Origin: Desertibacillus haloalkaliphilus
Lineage (GTDB): Bacteria; Bacillota; Bacilli; Bacillales; KJ1-10-99
Assembly: GCF_019039105.1 (NCBI RefSeq)
Contig: NZ_JAHPIV010000006.1
Location: 175,581 to 239,580 of the forward strand
Direction: 5' to 3'
DNA length: 64,000 nt
In this document: piece by piece, positions 8,597 to 16,770 of the stretch
How positions within the stretch are numbered: the stretch's first letter is position 1
Layout: each line of letters begins with the position of its first letter
The notes under the pieces: model-generated
What the model was told of the DNA's origin: nothing
Databases searched by the model: none
Seen by the model: only the letters and a program-made list of their open reading frames with translations
Position numbers and translations under genes: made by a program

Positions 8597-8633
8597 TCAT
8601 CCTCAAGAAGTTATAGTTCACGCACGACAGTTA

Positions 8634-9431
8634 TCATTCTGGAATCATATAGCCGTAACTTTCCATGATCGGCGTACCGACCGGTCCAAAAATAAACGCA
8701 ATAAAATCAGATGCAAGCGGTTCTTTCTCAGTTCGCTCAATGACGGCAATCGTTTGCTCGATCGGCTCATGCAGTTCTTCATCGAGTTCATAAAAATTCA
8801 CGCTATCCTCATCTGTAAGTGAACGAGCGATAATTGCCACTTCCGCATTACCGGTTTCGATGTAGTTTAACGTATCGGTAATGTTTCTCCCATAAACGAG
8901 CTTACTCTCGATTTCTTCATAAACCCCTGCCGATTGCAGCGCCTGTTTCGCAGCTAAACCGTATGGTGCATGAGCTGGATTCGCAATCGCAATTCGCTCG
9001 ACTTCCGGTAGAAGCAAATCACCTGGCGTTTCGACCCCTGGTGCATGAACAGTTGTTGCTAAACCGATGCGTCCGAACGCATACGTTTGCAACGTTTCAC
9101 TAATGAGCAGATTGTTTTCATCTAAGTTTTCGATAAAACCCCGATTAGCAGCCGCAAACACATCAAACGGTGCACCATTTTCAATTTGATCAGCCAACTG
9201 CCCAGTCGATCCAAAGGTAAATGTCACCTTTGTCCCCGTTTCTTCTTCAAAGCGTTCACCAAGTTCAGCAAATGCAAGCGCTAATCCTGACGCCGCCGCT
9301 ACTCTTAACTCAGGTTGTTCCTCGTCAGACGTAGAAGGCGGTGTGGAGGTCCCCCCTCCACAGCCTGCAATCACCAAGGTGAACAATAAGACAGTGGCAT
9401 GTAACATACTTTTTTCTATTGTTTGTCTCAT
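8634..9431 (-). CDS. modA: ModA-like oxyanion-binding lipoprotein
   Basis: This is the substrate-binding lipoprotein of a molybdate-type ABC importer. A signal peptide ends in the lipobox LVIAGC with Cys24 as the lipidated residue, followed by a Ser/Thr/Pro-rich linker. The mature part has ModA motifs: LRVAAASGLALAFAELGERFEEETG, FGSTGQLADQIENGAPFDVFAAAN and NPAHAPYGLAAKQAL. Length (265) fits. No permease or ATPase gene (modBC) is adjacent, so it either uses partners encoded elsewhere or is a remnant of a larger operon. Ribosome binding site AGGAG lies 10 nt before the ATG. Molybdate versus tungstate specificity cannot be read from the sequence. Confidence 0.88.
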   Translation of the reverse strand: MRQTIEKSMLHATVLLFTLVIAGCGGGTSTPPSTSDEEQPELRVAAASGLALAFAELGERFEEETGTKVTFTFGSTGQLADQIENGAPFDVFAAANRGFIENLDENNLLISETLQTYAFGRIGLATTVHAPGVETPGDLLLPEVERIAIANPAHAPYGLAAKQALQSAGVYEEIESKLVYGRNITDTLNYIETGNAEVAIIARSLTDEDSVNFYELDEELHEPIEQTIAVIERTEKEPLASDFIAFIFGPVGTPIMESYGYMIPE

Positions 9432-9499
9432 AAACTTTTTTACTCCTATTCACTCTATTCCTTCAAAACACTAGGTTCGTTATATGCAGCATGCGGACC

Positions 9500-9690
9500 A
9501 TGGTTCGTTATTTCATGGAAAACTAGCTAACTGGCACTTTGAGAGGACCCTAGTTCCGCTATTCACTACATCTTAACCTAATTCCACGCAACTTTGCTCA
9601 AATAGCGGAACGAGAGTCCGGTTCCTAGTGATCATATGCCATTTTCGTACAAATAACGGACTAAGGGTCCACTTCACCTGCACTGGAAAC
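9500..9690. repeat. Dispersed GGACCCT...CGCTATT intergenic motifs
   Basis: The gene-free stretch 9432-9714 holds at least three copies, in both orientations, of a motif around AATAACGGACTAAGGGTCC: near 9541-9562 (GAGGACCCTAGTTCCGCTATT), 9600-9622 and 9653-9673. The same motif recurs at 56720-56945. No coding frame or RNA gene is evident here. The function is unknown. Confidence 0.6.
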
Positions 9691-9714
9691 ATACAACCAG
9701 TTGCTCACCAGCAC

Positions 9715-10311
9715 TCAAATCATCGTAAATTCGAACCCCTGATCTCTCACCTTATCAATTATCTCAGGCAGTACTGTGACCGTTTGTGCTAGCTCATGTA
9801 AGAGAATGATTGAACCACCTCTCACATGATTGGCAACGTTACAAATGATTTGACTTGGGTCTGCTTTTAATTCCCAATCATAAGATGAGATGTCCCACAT
9901 CACTGGGGTTAACCCAAGTTGCGAGATTGCAGCCATCGTATCTTCATTATACCTGCCAAATGGTGGCCTAAAATAACGAACCGGCTCACCAGTGATCGCT
10001 TCAATTTGCTTGACGCTCGATTTGACCTGCTCATATTGTTGCTGTCGGTCGAGCTTCACTAAGTTTTTATGGTTATGAGCGTGCGAGCCGATTTTATGTC
10101 CTTCCGTTAACACTCGCTGCCACGGTCGTTGATCATGTAGCAATCGTGATTGCCAGAAAAAAAGTGCCGGAACAACTTTTGCTTGTAAAAGGTCTAAAAT
10201 TTCATCTAAATACCGACTTGGTCCATCATCAAACGTAAGGACCACCTCATGTTCACTCGGTCTGACTTGATTGATATTTTTCAACCAACGACTATCTTGA
10301 AGATCGTACAC
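9715..10311 (-). CDS. Polysaccharide deacetylase (NodB domain) protein
   Basis: The protein is essentially one NodB homology domain of carbohydrate esterase family 4, which removes acetyl groups from peptidoglycan, chitin or similar glycans. Visible motifs are TFDDGPS (catalytic base and metal Asp), GSHAHNHKNL (metal-binding His-x3-His), RPPFGRYN and, at the C-terminus, IILLHE. It is short (198 residues) and has no signal peptide or anchor, unlike most peptidoglycan deacetylases, so it may be cytoplasmic or the start may be missed. The GTG at 10311 is the only long-frame start, with a poor ribosome binding site. The substrate is unknown. Confidence 0.85.
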   Translation of the reverse strand: MYDLQDSRWLKNINQVRPSEHEVVLTFDDGPSRYLDEILDLLQAKVVPALFFWQSRLLHDQRPWQRVLTEGHKIGSHAHNHKNLVKLDRQQQYEQVKSSVKQIEAITGEPVRYFRPPFGRYNEDTMAAISQLGLTPVMWDISSYDWELKADPSQIICNVANHVRGGSIILLHELAQTVTVLPEIIDKVRDQGFEFTMI

Positions 10312-10451
10312 GACCCCTTGATTAACTACTCATGGACTCTGATGCATAATTACACCCCTGTTTCAAATCGAATTCCCCCTCTCAATTCTATTATAAACCG
10401 TACGCCATCTAATTCCAAAGCCTCACTTCTTTTATAAATAAACAGCCTCCT

Positions 10452-10690
10452 CCCATCCTTGAACCTACCTCTCCTTCTTCAGGGCCTTTCCCACTACCTT
10501 CTATCAAAGGCGGTGCGAGTAAGCGTACTTCTCTGAACACTCTCCACTGTTCGCGCACTCCGCCCCTTGTCCCATCCTCGAACCTACCTCTCCTTCTTCA
10601 GGGCCTTTCCCACTACCTTCTATCAAAGGCGGTGCGAGTAAGCGAACTATCTCTGAAACTCTTCACTGTTCGCGCACTCCGCCCCTTGTC
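10452..10690. repeat. 119-bp tandem duplication
   Basis: Two head-to-tail copies (10452-10570 and 10571-10690) match at nearly every base. Each begins CCCATCCT and ends CGCCCCTTGT. Each contains GGCGGTGCGAG and, about 60 bp on, CGCGCACTCCGCC, which can pair imperfectly to form a hairpin. A fragment, GGCGGTGCGCACTC, is also found at 8525 after crcB. No coding capacity is convincing. The stretch 10312-10739 has no gene. Confidence 0.85.
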
Positions 10691-10695
10691 CACTA

Positions 10696-10728
10696 TTAAA
10701 AACGCGAATACTTAAACGTATCCGCGTC
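10696..10728 (-). terminator. Terminator after the 147-aa membrane protein gene
   Basis: ACGCGGATAC pairs with GTATTCGCGT (one G-T pair) around a 6-nt loop. It is followed on the minus strand by TTTTTAATAG, immediately past the gene ending at 10740. Confidence 0.8.
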
Positions 10729-10739
10729 GTTAGCAAAGG

Positions 10740-11183
10740 TTATTCACTCTCACATTGCTTTTTCATCCGTTCCTCTTGATCAAGAGATTGGAAAAAGACT
10801 TCAAAAGTCGTTTTTGGATCTGCTTGAATCTTAGCTACATACTTGTCCTTAGCATCATCAGGTAAGTGCTCACTTTTTGTGATCCGATCGATGATATACT
10901 CACGGCTCAGTTGCTGAATCTCTTTGTTTTTATGTAGCGATTCCTTATACAATGCTACACCTAGGGCCCCTAATAACGAAAACAGTAAGACGAAGATGGT
11001 TAGTCCACTCGTCCCTGTACCAAAAATGAGGTAGTACAAATTAATGATTGAAAAAGAAATCATCGACATCGATAAAAAGATGAAAATCGTACTCTTTTTT
11101 ACAGCTGGTGCGATCAATTTCTGAATTTTTTCAAGTTCATTTCTCGTATATCTAGGAAATTTATTTATATTGAAAGAAAGCAT
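10740..11183 (-). CDS. Conserved two-span membrane protein (possibly YwnF/DUF5392-like)
   Basis: This 147-residue protein has two adjacent membrane helices, about residues 31-52 and 61-80, separated by a short glycine-rich turn. A basic N-terminal cytoplasmic arm and a C-terminal charged helical domain of about 65 residues flank them. It resembles small Bacillus membrane proteins of the DUF5392 type (YwnF), but I hold this loosely. No catalytic motif is seen. It is a single-gene unit with its own terminator, and the nearest upstream gene is over 350 bp away. Function is unknown. Confidence 0.65.
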   Translation of the reverse strand: MLSFNINKFPRYTRNELEKIQKLIAPAVKKSTIFIFLSMSMISFSIINLYYLIFGTGTSGLTIFVLLFSLLGALGVALYKESLHKNKEIQQLSREYIIDRITKSEHLPDDAKDKYVAKIQADPKTTFEVFFQSLDQEERMKKQCESE

Positions 11184-11521
11184 CTTATCACCTCTTGAGG
11201 TTTATCCATTTCTCTATCAATCTTTGTATCTAACTCATATGCTCATTACGCATAAGTCAGCTTCACACGCTTACAGACCGTTGCATTTACTCCTTGATCT
11301 TGTAATAGCTTTACAATCTCTTCCATTGATTTTCTTTTTTTCACATGATCAATTTTATCTGTTGTTGATTTACTATCATAATTCCTATCACTGAAATTCG
11401 TGTACACCATCATTCCTAGCACCTCATCCAGTTGTTTTATAGTTTCATTATAAAATTGAAGTATGAACTGAATATGAACTCCAAGACACCGAACCTAAAA
11501 ACAGTCAAGTGCGTCGCACCA
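11184..11521. other. Gene-free stretch
   Basis: There is no gene I can support here. A short plus-strand reading frame (11170-11394) lacks a ribosome binding site, any family resemblance and Bacillus-like composition. The region must contain the promoter of the 147-aa membrane protein gene, but I cannot place convincing -35/-10 boxes. Confidence 0.5.
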
Positions 11522-11549
11522 AAAACGACCAACCTTAAGGCTGATCGTC
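11522..11549 (-). terminator. Terminator overlapping the histidine kinase stop codon
   Basis: On the minus strand ACGATCAGCC pairs with GGTTGGTCGT, with several G-T pairs, around TTAA, followed by TTTTTGG. The left arm encodes the last residues of the kinase. Confidence 0.65.
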
Positions 11550-12905
11550 TCCTTCACTCTTAATCGGAATTGTCACCGTAAATGCCGAACCGACACCTGC
11601 TTTACTCTGTACAGAAATCGAACATCCGTGTAGGTTTAATATTTTTCTTACAATCGAAAGCCCAAGTCCATTTCCTTTAACCGCACTGCTACGTGCTTGA
11701 TCGACCTTATAAAATCGTTCATAGAGATGAGGAATGTCTTCTTCTGGTATTCCTTTTCCCGAATCTTTAATGGTGACATTAAGCTCTTCATCATCACTTT
11801 CAAGCAAAATCTCAACAGTCCCATCTTCTTCTGAATACTTAATCGCGTTCGTAATAAGATTTAGCCAGACTTGTTCAAATAAATCTTGATCCGCATACAC
11901 CTCATGTGCTGCTAGCTCTAAGTTGATGTGAATATTTTTTTCACTCCAGAGCGGCTCGGTAGCAACGACCGTTCGTCTAATTTGTTCATCAATCCGATAC
12001 GTTTCCGGGTGATACGGATGATGCTCTGAGTCAAGCGAGGCGAGCTGCAATAAGTTTTCACCTAAGCGCGAAAGCCGGTCTGATTCCTGATAGATGATAT
12101 CCAAATACTCTTTTTGATGTTCCTTTGGAATGACATCATCTCGCAACGCTTTTGTGAACCCTTTGATCGATGTCAGTGGCGATTGAATTTCATGAGAGAC
12201 ATTACTCACAAAGTCATCTCTCATTTTATCGATTTTTCCTAATTCAGATGCCATATGATTAAAATTCGTAATCAATTCACCAATCTCATCTTTGTTTTTA
12301 CTTTTTAGACGTACGTTAAAATCTCCCGTTGCTACCTTTTGTGCTGCGCTCGATAACTTCTTGATTGGCGTGACGAAATAGCGAGAGGCGAATAAAATTA
12401 ACCCACTTCCGATCAATAAGACAAGAAAGAGCGCCACTAATGTAATCCGTTTTAACGTGTTCACTTCCTCACCATAATTAAAGGTGACAAATAAAGCATA
12501 CGGTTCATTGTTAATTGTAATTGGAATCCCTAGTACTCTAGTCTCTTCACGTTCTGCATACGGCAGAGCAACCGGTGAATCATGCGGTGAATGCACGACT
12601 TGCTGCGCAACATCCCGAGCGACGGTAAACGTAGGAAACGTCCCGGTGTAGTTTTCACCTTGCTCATTGACGATTAAAATTTCAAGGTTAAGCTCACGTA
12701 ACGTGTCAACGAGGTCAGGCATTTTATCGTGCTCTGTGATTTCAACCAGATCAACAACCTGTGATGTAACATTGTGAACTTCCTCTTCGAATATGACCTC
12801 TTGGTGAAAAAACAATGATGTTATAAAATAGGAAGCCACCAAACTTAATAAAACAACACTAATAAATGTTGCCACAATGCGGAGATAAAGACTTCTTTTC
12901 ATCAC
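11535..12905 (-). CDS. Membrane sensor histidine kinase
   Basis: This is the sensor of a two-component system. The layout is membrane span 1 (about 9-31), an extracytoplasmic sensing domain of about 120 residues, span 2 (154-174), HAMP linker (175-228), a dimerisation/phosphoacceptor domain with His238 in FVSNVSHEIQSPLTS, and an ATPase domain with the N box (NLITNAIKYS), G1 (DSGKGIPEED), F (YERFYKVD) and G2 (GNGLGLSIV). It starts immediately after the regulator stop; GTG at 12905 and ATG at 12902 are both possible after GAGGAG. Architecture and the partner resemble the haem-sensing HssRS type, but no hrtAB exporter is nearby, so the signal is unknown. Confidence 0.9.
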   Translation of the reverse strand: MMKRSLYLRIVATFISVVLLSLVASYFITSLFFHQEVIFEEEVHNVTSQVVDLVEITEHDKMPDLVDTLRELNLEILIVNEQGENYTGTFPTFTVARDVAQQVVHSPHDSPVALPYAEREETRVLGIPITINNEPYALFVTFNYGEEVNTLKRITLVALFLVLLIGSGLILFASRYFVTPIKKLSSAAQKVATGDFNVRLKSKNKDEIGELITNFNHMASELGKIDKMRDDFVSNVSHEIQSPLTSIKGFTKALRDDVIPKEHQKEYLDIIYQESDRLSRLGENLLQLASLDSEHHPYHPETYRIDEQIRRTVVATEPLWSEKNIHINLELAAHEVYADQDLFEQVWLNLITNAIKYSEEDGTVEILLESDDEELNVTIKDSGKGIPEEDIPHLYERFYKVDQARSSAVKGNGLGLSIVRKILNLHGCSISVQSKAGVGSAFTVTIPIKSEGDDQP

Positions 12906-13574
12906 TTACATCTCCTCAAGACGATACCCTAATCCCCTCACGGTTGAAATTGTTACTTCCGGGAACACAATTAGCTGTTCGCGTAACCGTTTTATATGGA
13001 CATCAACCGTTCGTTCATCGCCTTCATAATCATAGCCCCAGATCTTCTCGATCAGCTGAGCACGTGTAAATATTTTTCCTGGTGAACTAGCAAGCGTAAA
13101 CAACAGCTCGCACTCCTTCTTTTTCAATGTCAACGATTGCTTGTGTGATTGAACGACAAGACGCTCAATATCAATCGTAATCGAACCGACTTTGACGACT
13201 TTGTCAGAGGCCACATTGTAACGCTTTAACAACGCTTTCACACGCAAAATCAGCTCAACAGGATCGAACGGCTTAACTAAATAATCATCCGTCCCAGCGT
13301 TAAAGCCCTTCACCTTATCCTTTGATTCACCTTTTGCCGTCACCATCAAAATCGGAATGGTTAAAAATGAACGAATATCTTCGGTTAGCTCAACCCCATC
13401 AACACGAGGCATCATCACGTCAACAATCGCTAAATCCACTTGTGTATGCGCAAGCAGGTCTAACGCTTCCTCGCCATCTTCTGCTTCTATTACCTTGTAA
13501 TGGCTGTTTTCAAGGTATACCTTCATTAATTTTCTAATATGTGCATCATCATCAACCACTAAAATCGTATTCAT
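12906..13574 (-). CDS. OmpR/PhoB family response regulator
   Basis: This is the DNA-binding partner of the adjacent kinase. The receiver domain (about residues 1-118) has the acidic pair DDD at 8-10, phosphoacceptor Asp52 (AIVDVMMP), the switch Thr (MVTAKG) and Lys in LVKPFDP. The C-terminal winged helix contains FTRAQLIEKIWGYDYEGDERTVDVHIKRLRE, very like HssR-type regulators. The start at 13574 gives MNTILVVDDD and has GGGGGAAGGA upstream; the longer open frame has no ribosome binding site. The kinase follows without a gap. It probably activates target promoters on phosphorylation; targets are not evident in this window. Confidence 0.93.
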   Translation of the reverse strand: MNTILVVDDDAHIRKLMKVYLENSHYKVIEAEDGEEALDLLAHTQVDLAIVDVMMPRVDGVELTEDIRSFLTIPILMVTAKGESKDKVKGFNAGTDDYLVKPFDPVELILRVKALLKRYNVASDKVVKVGSITIDIERLVVQSHKQSLTLKKKECELLFTLASSPGKIFTRAQLIEKIWGYDYEGDERTVDVHIKRLREQLIVFPEVTISTVRGLGYRLEEM

Positions 13575-13821
13575 ATTCCTTCCCCCTAGCCTAAAGCTTG
13601 TACGAAACGAATAGGAGTTTGACTGAACCCCTTCCACTTTACCATTATCACCACTTTTTCTTCAGACTAGCAAGCATTTATGAACTAGACATGAACTAGA
13701 ATCACAAAAAAATCAACTTGTACAGCTTATGGTTCTAAAAACTCTAATCAGTCAATGGATGTATAATTTTTCCGATTTAAACGGAAGATAACGATAGCAC
13801 AAATAGGTAGGAGGAAAATCG

Positions 13822-14898
13822 ATGAATAACAATCATGACGTAGAGTTAATGAGAGAATTAACTGAAACCCAAGGTCCACCAGGCTTTGAAGACAGAGTTT
13901 ATCATGTAATGAAAAAGCATATTTCAGAACATACACAATCAATTGATCACGATAATTTAGGTAGTATCGTTGGTAAACTAGGCAACGGTGACCCTAAAAT
14001 CCTAGTAGCAGGACATTTAGACGAGGTTGGCTTTTTAGTCAGTGCGATTACTGATGAAGGCTTTCTCCGCATCAAACCACTCGGCGGTTGGTGGGGGCAT
14101 GTGATGCTATCACAACGAGTCACTGTCATGACGCAAAGAGGTGATTTAACGGGCGTCATTGGCTCAAAGGCTCCTCACGTCCTCACACTTGAGGAACGAA
14201 AAAAGGTCATGAAGATTAGTGATATGTTTGTTGATATCGGAGCAACAAGTCGTGAAGAGGCTGAGAAGTTCGGTGTTGCTGTCGGTGATCCTGTAGCAAC
14301 GATTTGTCCGTTTGAAGTCCTCCCTAACCAGAACATGCTTCTCGCTCGCAACTGGGATAATCGAGCCGGTTGTTACATCGCACTAAAAGTGTTAGAGCGC
14401 TTAAGACATGAACATCTTCCTAACACGCTTTATTCGGGGGCTACGGTCCAAGAAGAAGTCGGCTTACGCGGGGCGGAAACATTGGCACATATGATCAATC
14501 CTGACATCGCCTTTGCCTGTGATGTAGGCGTTGCCGAAGACACACCAGGTATGAAACGAGAAAATGGCTATCTAAAATTAGGAAAAGGCCCGATCTTAGG
14601 GTTTATGGATCGTTCGATGGTTCCACACCGTAAGCTACGACAAATGGTCGTCAATACCGCTAAAGAATTTTCGATTCCATATCAAATCGATATTATGGAT
14701 GGCGGCGGAACCGATGCAGGCAAATTCCATCTTGCTCATCGAGGTGTCCCGACCATGGTCGTCAGTGTACCTGCTCGTTATATTCATAGCCATGTATCGA
14801 TCGTCCATAAAGAAGATCTTGACCATGCCGTCGAACTTTTAGTGAAAGTGATCCAACGGCTCGATAACAAAACCGTTGAAGAGTTAAAAGGCCTATAA
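13822..14898 (+). CDS. M42 family metallo-aminopeptidase
   Basis: M42 peptidases are large tetrahedral cytoplasmic aminopeptidases with two metal ions, sometimes annotated as endoglucanase or glutamyl aminopeptidase. The 358-residue protein shows the metal ligands in order: AGHLDEVGFLV, NWDNRAGCY, the catalytic pair in VQEEVGLRGAE, AFACDVGVAED, and the C-terminal His in RYIHSHVSIVHKED. The glycine run DGGGTDAG is typical. Length and motifs match the Bacillus YtoP/YsdC group. The ATG has a full AGGAGG at good spacing. It is a single gene, divergent from the two-component system and followed by hairpins. A role in peptide turnover is likely. Confidence 0.93.
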   Translation: MNNNHDVELMRELTETQGPPGFEDRVYHVMKKHISEHTQSIDHDNLGSIVGKLGNGDPKILVAGHLDEVGFLVSAITDEGFLRIKPLGGWWGHVMLSQRVTVMTQRGDLTGVIGSKAPHVLTLEERKKVMKISDMFVDIGATSREEAEKFGVAVGDPVATICPFEVLPNQNMLLARNWDNRAGCYIALKVLERLRHEHLPNTLYSGATVQEEVGLRGAETLAHMINPDIAFACDVGVAEDTPGMKRENGYLKLGKGPILGFMDRSMVPHRKLRQMVVNTAKEFSIPYQIDIMDGGGTDAGKFHLAHRGVPTMVVSVPARYIHSHVSIVHKEDLDHAVELLVKVIQRLDNKTVEELKGL

Positions 14899-14899
14899 G

Positions 14900-14999
14900 A
14901 GACTTTTCAAAAGGGGTGTTTTTCCCCGTTTGAACAGACTTGAAGACAAAGCGAAACCGCTGATATTTAAAAGCTTGCTAGGAGTGTTTTTCCCTAGCA
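14900..14999. repeat. Hairpin repeats after the M42 gene
   Basis: GAGACTTTTCAAAAGGGG and CCCCGTTTGAACAGACTT (14900-14943) can fold back on each other around GTGTTTTT. A second small hairpin, GCTAGG/CCTAGC around another GTGTTTTTC loop, lies at 14977-14998. A sequence very like the first, in opposite orientation, lies at 15818-15867 beyond the CopC-like gene. Confidence 0.6.
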
Positions 15000-15046
15000 G
15001 GCATACAGCGAGTGAGCCATGGCAAAGAACTTCCTTCAAACACAAC

Positions 15047-15150
15047 AAAAGGGCTGTCTCATAGCCAAGCGCTGTCACAGGCACGATTGTTGAGCATCAT
15101 AATACATCGTGCACTGAGGTGAGCAGTCACTTGGGAGACAGCCCCTTATT
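15047..15150. terminator. Compound bidirectional terminator before the CopC-like gene
   Basis: AAAAGGGCTGTCTC at 15047-15060 pairs with GAGACAGCCCCTTATT at 15135-15150. Inside, CCAAG/CTTGG and GCACGAT/ATCGTGC form nested stems. It ends transcripts of the convergent CopC-like gene on the minus strand and could also stop the M42 gene transcript. Confidence 0.7.
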
Positions 15151-15170
15151 TGTCGATCATCTTGACGACG

Positions 15171-15731
15171 TTATTTTCTCTTACTTATGAATACAGCAAT
15201 AACAATTGCTACTAATACGACAACGATGAAGATCACCATTAGATTCGAGCCCGTTGTTGTCCCTTCTTCATCACTGCTTTCTTCAACTTCTTCTACAAGA
15301 TCCGCTTGATCCACTTCTTCATCTGTTGCCGGTGGATCTACTAGCTCTTCTTCTTCCTGTTCTTGTACTTCAGGGCGCTCAACTGTAAACGAGAATTCTC
15401 CTTCTGTTATATGCGTGTCCTCTCCGAGAGCTGTCCAGTTCACTTGATAATGGCCATTCTCAAGCGCACCGGGAAGAATGACTTCCATATGGGGACTATC
15501 AATTTCCACGCCTTCGATCGCTACCTCTCCGCCATCCTCATCAATGATCTCAACCGTACTTGCTGCTTCTATCCCTGCATCAAATGTTAGTAGAATGGTC
15601 CCCAACTCTTCTTCCACTACTTCACCATTTGCTGGGTTCGAAGATTCTAAATGGGAATGGGCAAAAATGGTGTTAGGAATTGCGAAAAGAACCATCAGTG
15701 CTGTCATTATAAGCAATGCTTTTTGTGTCAT
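15171..15731 (-). CDS. CopC-domain exported protein with C-terminal membrane anchor
   Basis: CopC domains bind Cu(II) outside the membrane. The protein has a signal peptide cut after IFA, giving a mature N-terminus HSHLESSNPANGE, in which the leading histidine is the usual Cu(II) ligand. A beta-rich domain runs to about residue 118 and ends HITEGEFSFTV, where the His is also conserved. A Glu/Asp/Val-rich linker (about 120-160) follows, then one membrane helix (162-182) and the tail SKRK. The anchor puts the domain on the outer face of the membrane. No CopD-type permease is adjacent. Copper handling is likely from the family; the role here is inferred. Confidence 0.85.
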   Translation of the reverse strand: MTQKALLIMTALMVLFAIPNTIFAHSHLESSNPANGEVVEEELGTILLTFDAGIEAASTVEIIDEDGGEVAIEGVEIDSPHMEVILPGALENGHYQVNWTALGEDTHITEGEFSFTVERPEVQEQEEEELVDPPATDEEVDQADLVEEVEESSDEEGTTTGSNLMVIFIVVVLVAIVIAVFISKRK

Positions 15732-15817
15732 ACTTCTTCCTCCTACTCTATGAAATAGATCATAGATAACTTACCATTAATTCAACCATACGTATAGAAA
15801 CTATCCTCCTTTTTCAC

Positions 15818-15867
15818 AGAGTCTGTTCAAATAGGAGTGGTTTTTCCTTTTTTGAACACGCTCTTAC
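15818..15867. repeat. Inverted relative of the 14900 hairpin
   Basis: AGAGTCTGTTCAAATAGGAG and CTTTTTTGAACACGCTCTT are imperfectly complementary around TGGTTTTTC. The element resembles the 14900-14943 hairpin read from the other strand, so the CopC-like gene is flanked by inverted relatives of one repeat. Confidence 0.55.
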
Positions 15868-15905
15868 AGTATTGTCACACCTTCAATGACACTGAGATTG
15901 ATATA

Positions 15906-15951
15906 AAAAAGGATGCGATTGCTCCTAACAATCACATCCTTTTCGTTTTTT
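15906..15951. terminator. Terminator after the TetR gene
   Basis: AAAAAAGGATGCGATTG and CAATCACATCCTTTT form a long stem with a 7-nt loop, with an A-run on the left and T-runs on the right. It lies just past the TetR stop on the minus strand and can work in both directions. Confidence 0.8.
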
Positions 15952-15979
15952 TATCATAGAAATTCACCATTTACAATTT

Positions 15980-16603
15980 TCAATTCTTATTATCAATTAA
16001 CAATGGTTCTATCATTGGCATCATCAGCTTATCCACCATGCGCTCGACATAAGCACGATCAAAGGGTTGTCCAATGAATACACTTCGATAAGTGATTAAG
16101 GCTGGTCCAATATCAGCAAGTAGATCCAGCTCAGCCTCTGTCAATGTAACGCCTCTCTTTAAAAACGGTTGAACAATCTGCTCAATCGCCTGTCGGTGAC
16201 GCCAGTAGAAATCATTTTTCAACTCTTTTTCGATTTTCTCATTTGAAGAAGCTGCGGCATAAATCGCAGTCATTGTGTTTTGGTAGTGATCATTGCCACA
16301 TTGAAAAATAAAGGAAAGCATATCGATCAATTGCTCACGTAGCCCTTTTTTTCGGTTTAATCTCTCCTCTAACTTTTCAAACGGACTAATAAAGGATGCA
16401 GCATCAATAACAAGCTCCGTTTTCGAAGACCAACGTCTGTAAATCGTCGCCTTTCCGACCTTTGCCTTTGCTGCTACAGCGTCTATCGTCAACGCCTCGA
16501 ATCCATTCTCCGCCAATAAATCGAGCGTCGCTGTGAGAATGACTTCATTACGAGACAAATCAAGAGGTCTCCCGCGTTTCATTTCATCTTTTTGCGTCGA
16601 CAT
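15980..16603 (-). CDS. TetR family repressor, divergent from an MFS efflux gene
   Basis: The 207-residue protein has the TetR DNA-binding domain at residues 16-65, with the recognition helix in [20 protein letters not shown], and a variable C-terminal ligand domain. It is encoded divergently from a drug-efflux permease, with an inverted repeat between them. It therefore most likely represses the permease, and perhaps itself, until an inducing compound binds. A basic N-terminal arm ([10 protein letters not shown]) precedes the helix-turn-helix. The inducer cannot be read from the sequence. Confidence 0.92.
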   Translation of the reverse strand: MSTQKDEMKRGRPLDLSRNEVILTATLDLLAENGFEALTIDAVAAKAKVGKATIYRRWSSKTELVIDAASFISPFEKLEERLNRKKGLREQLIDMLSFIFQCGNDHYQNTMTAIYAAASSNEKIEKELKNDFYWRHRQAIEQIVQPFLKRGVTLTEAELDLLADIGPALITYRSVFIGQPFDRAYVERMVDKLMMPMIEPLLIDNKN

Positions 16604-16690
16604 AGGCGTTTACACCATCTTTCATCAGACTCTGCTTAAAACCTGCCTTCATTTTATCATTACAAACCCTTTTTTACAAATACGGAACTG

Positions 16691-16744
16691 TTGCGTTTCA
16701 TAATTGATGATGATAAGATAACTTAGCGAAACGAGAGCGTTTCG
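16691..16744 (+). promoter_or_regulatory. MFS efflux gene promoter and TetR operator
   Basis: TTGCGT (16691-16696), 17 bp, then TAAGAT (16714-16719) form the promoter. Directly after it, CGAAACG N4 CGTTTCG (16727-16744) is a perfect 7-bp inverted repeat that would cover the transcription start. It is the best candidate operator for the divergent TetR protein. Confidence 0.78.
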
Positions 16745-16770
16745 TATTTAATATATTGGAGGAGAATGCC

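Noticed and set aside
11170..11394. 74-residue plus-strand frame
   Set aside because: No ribosome binding site or family resemblance, and biased composition; treated as non-coding.
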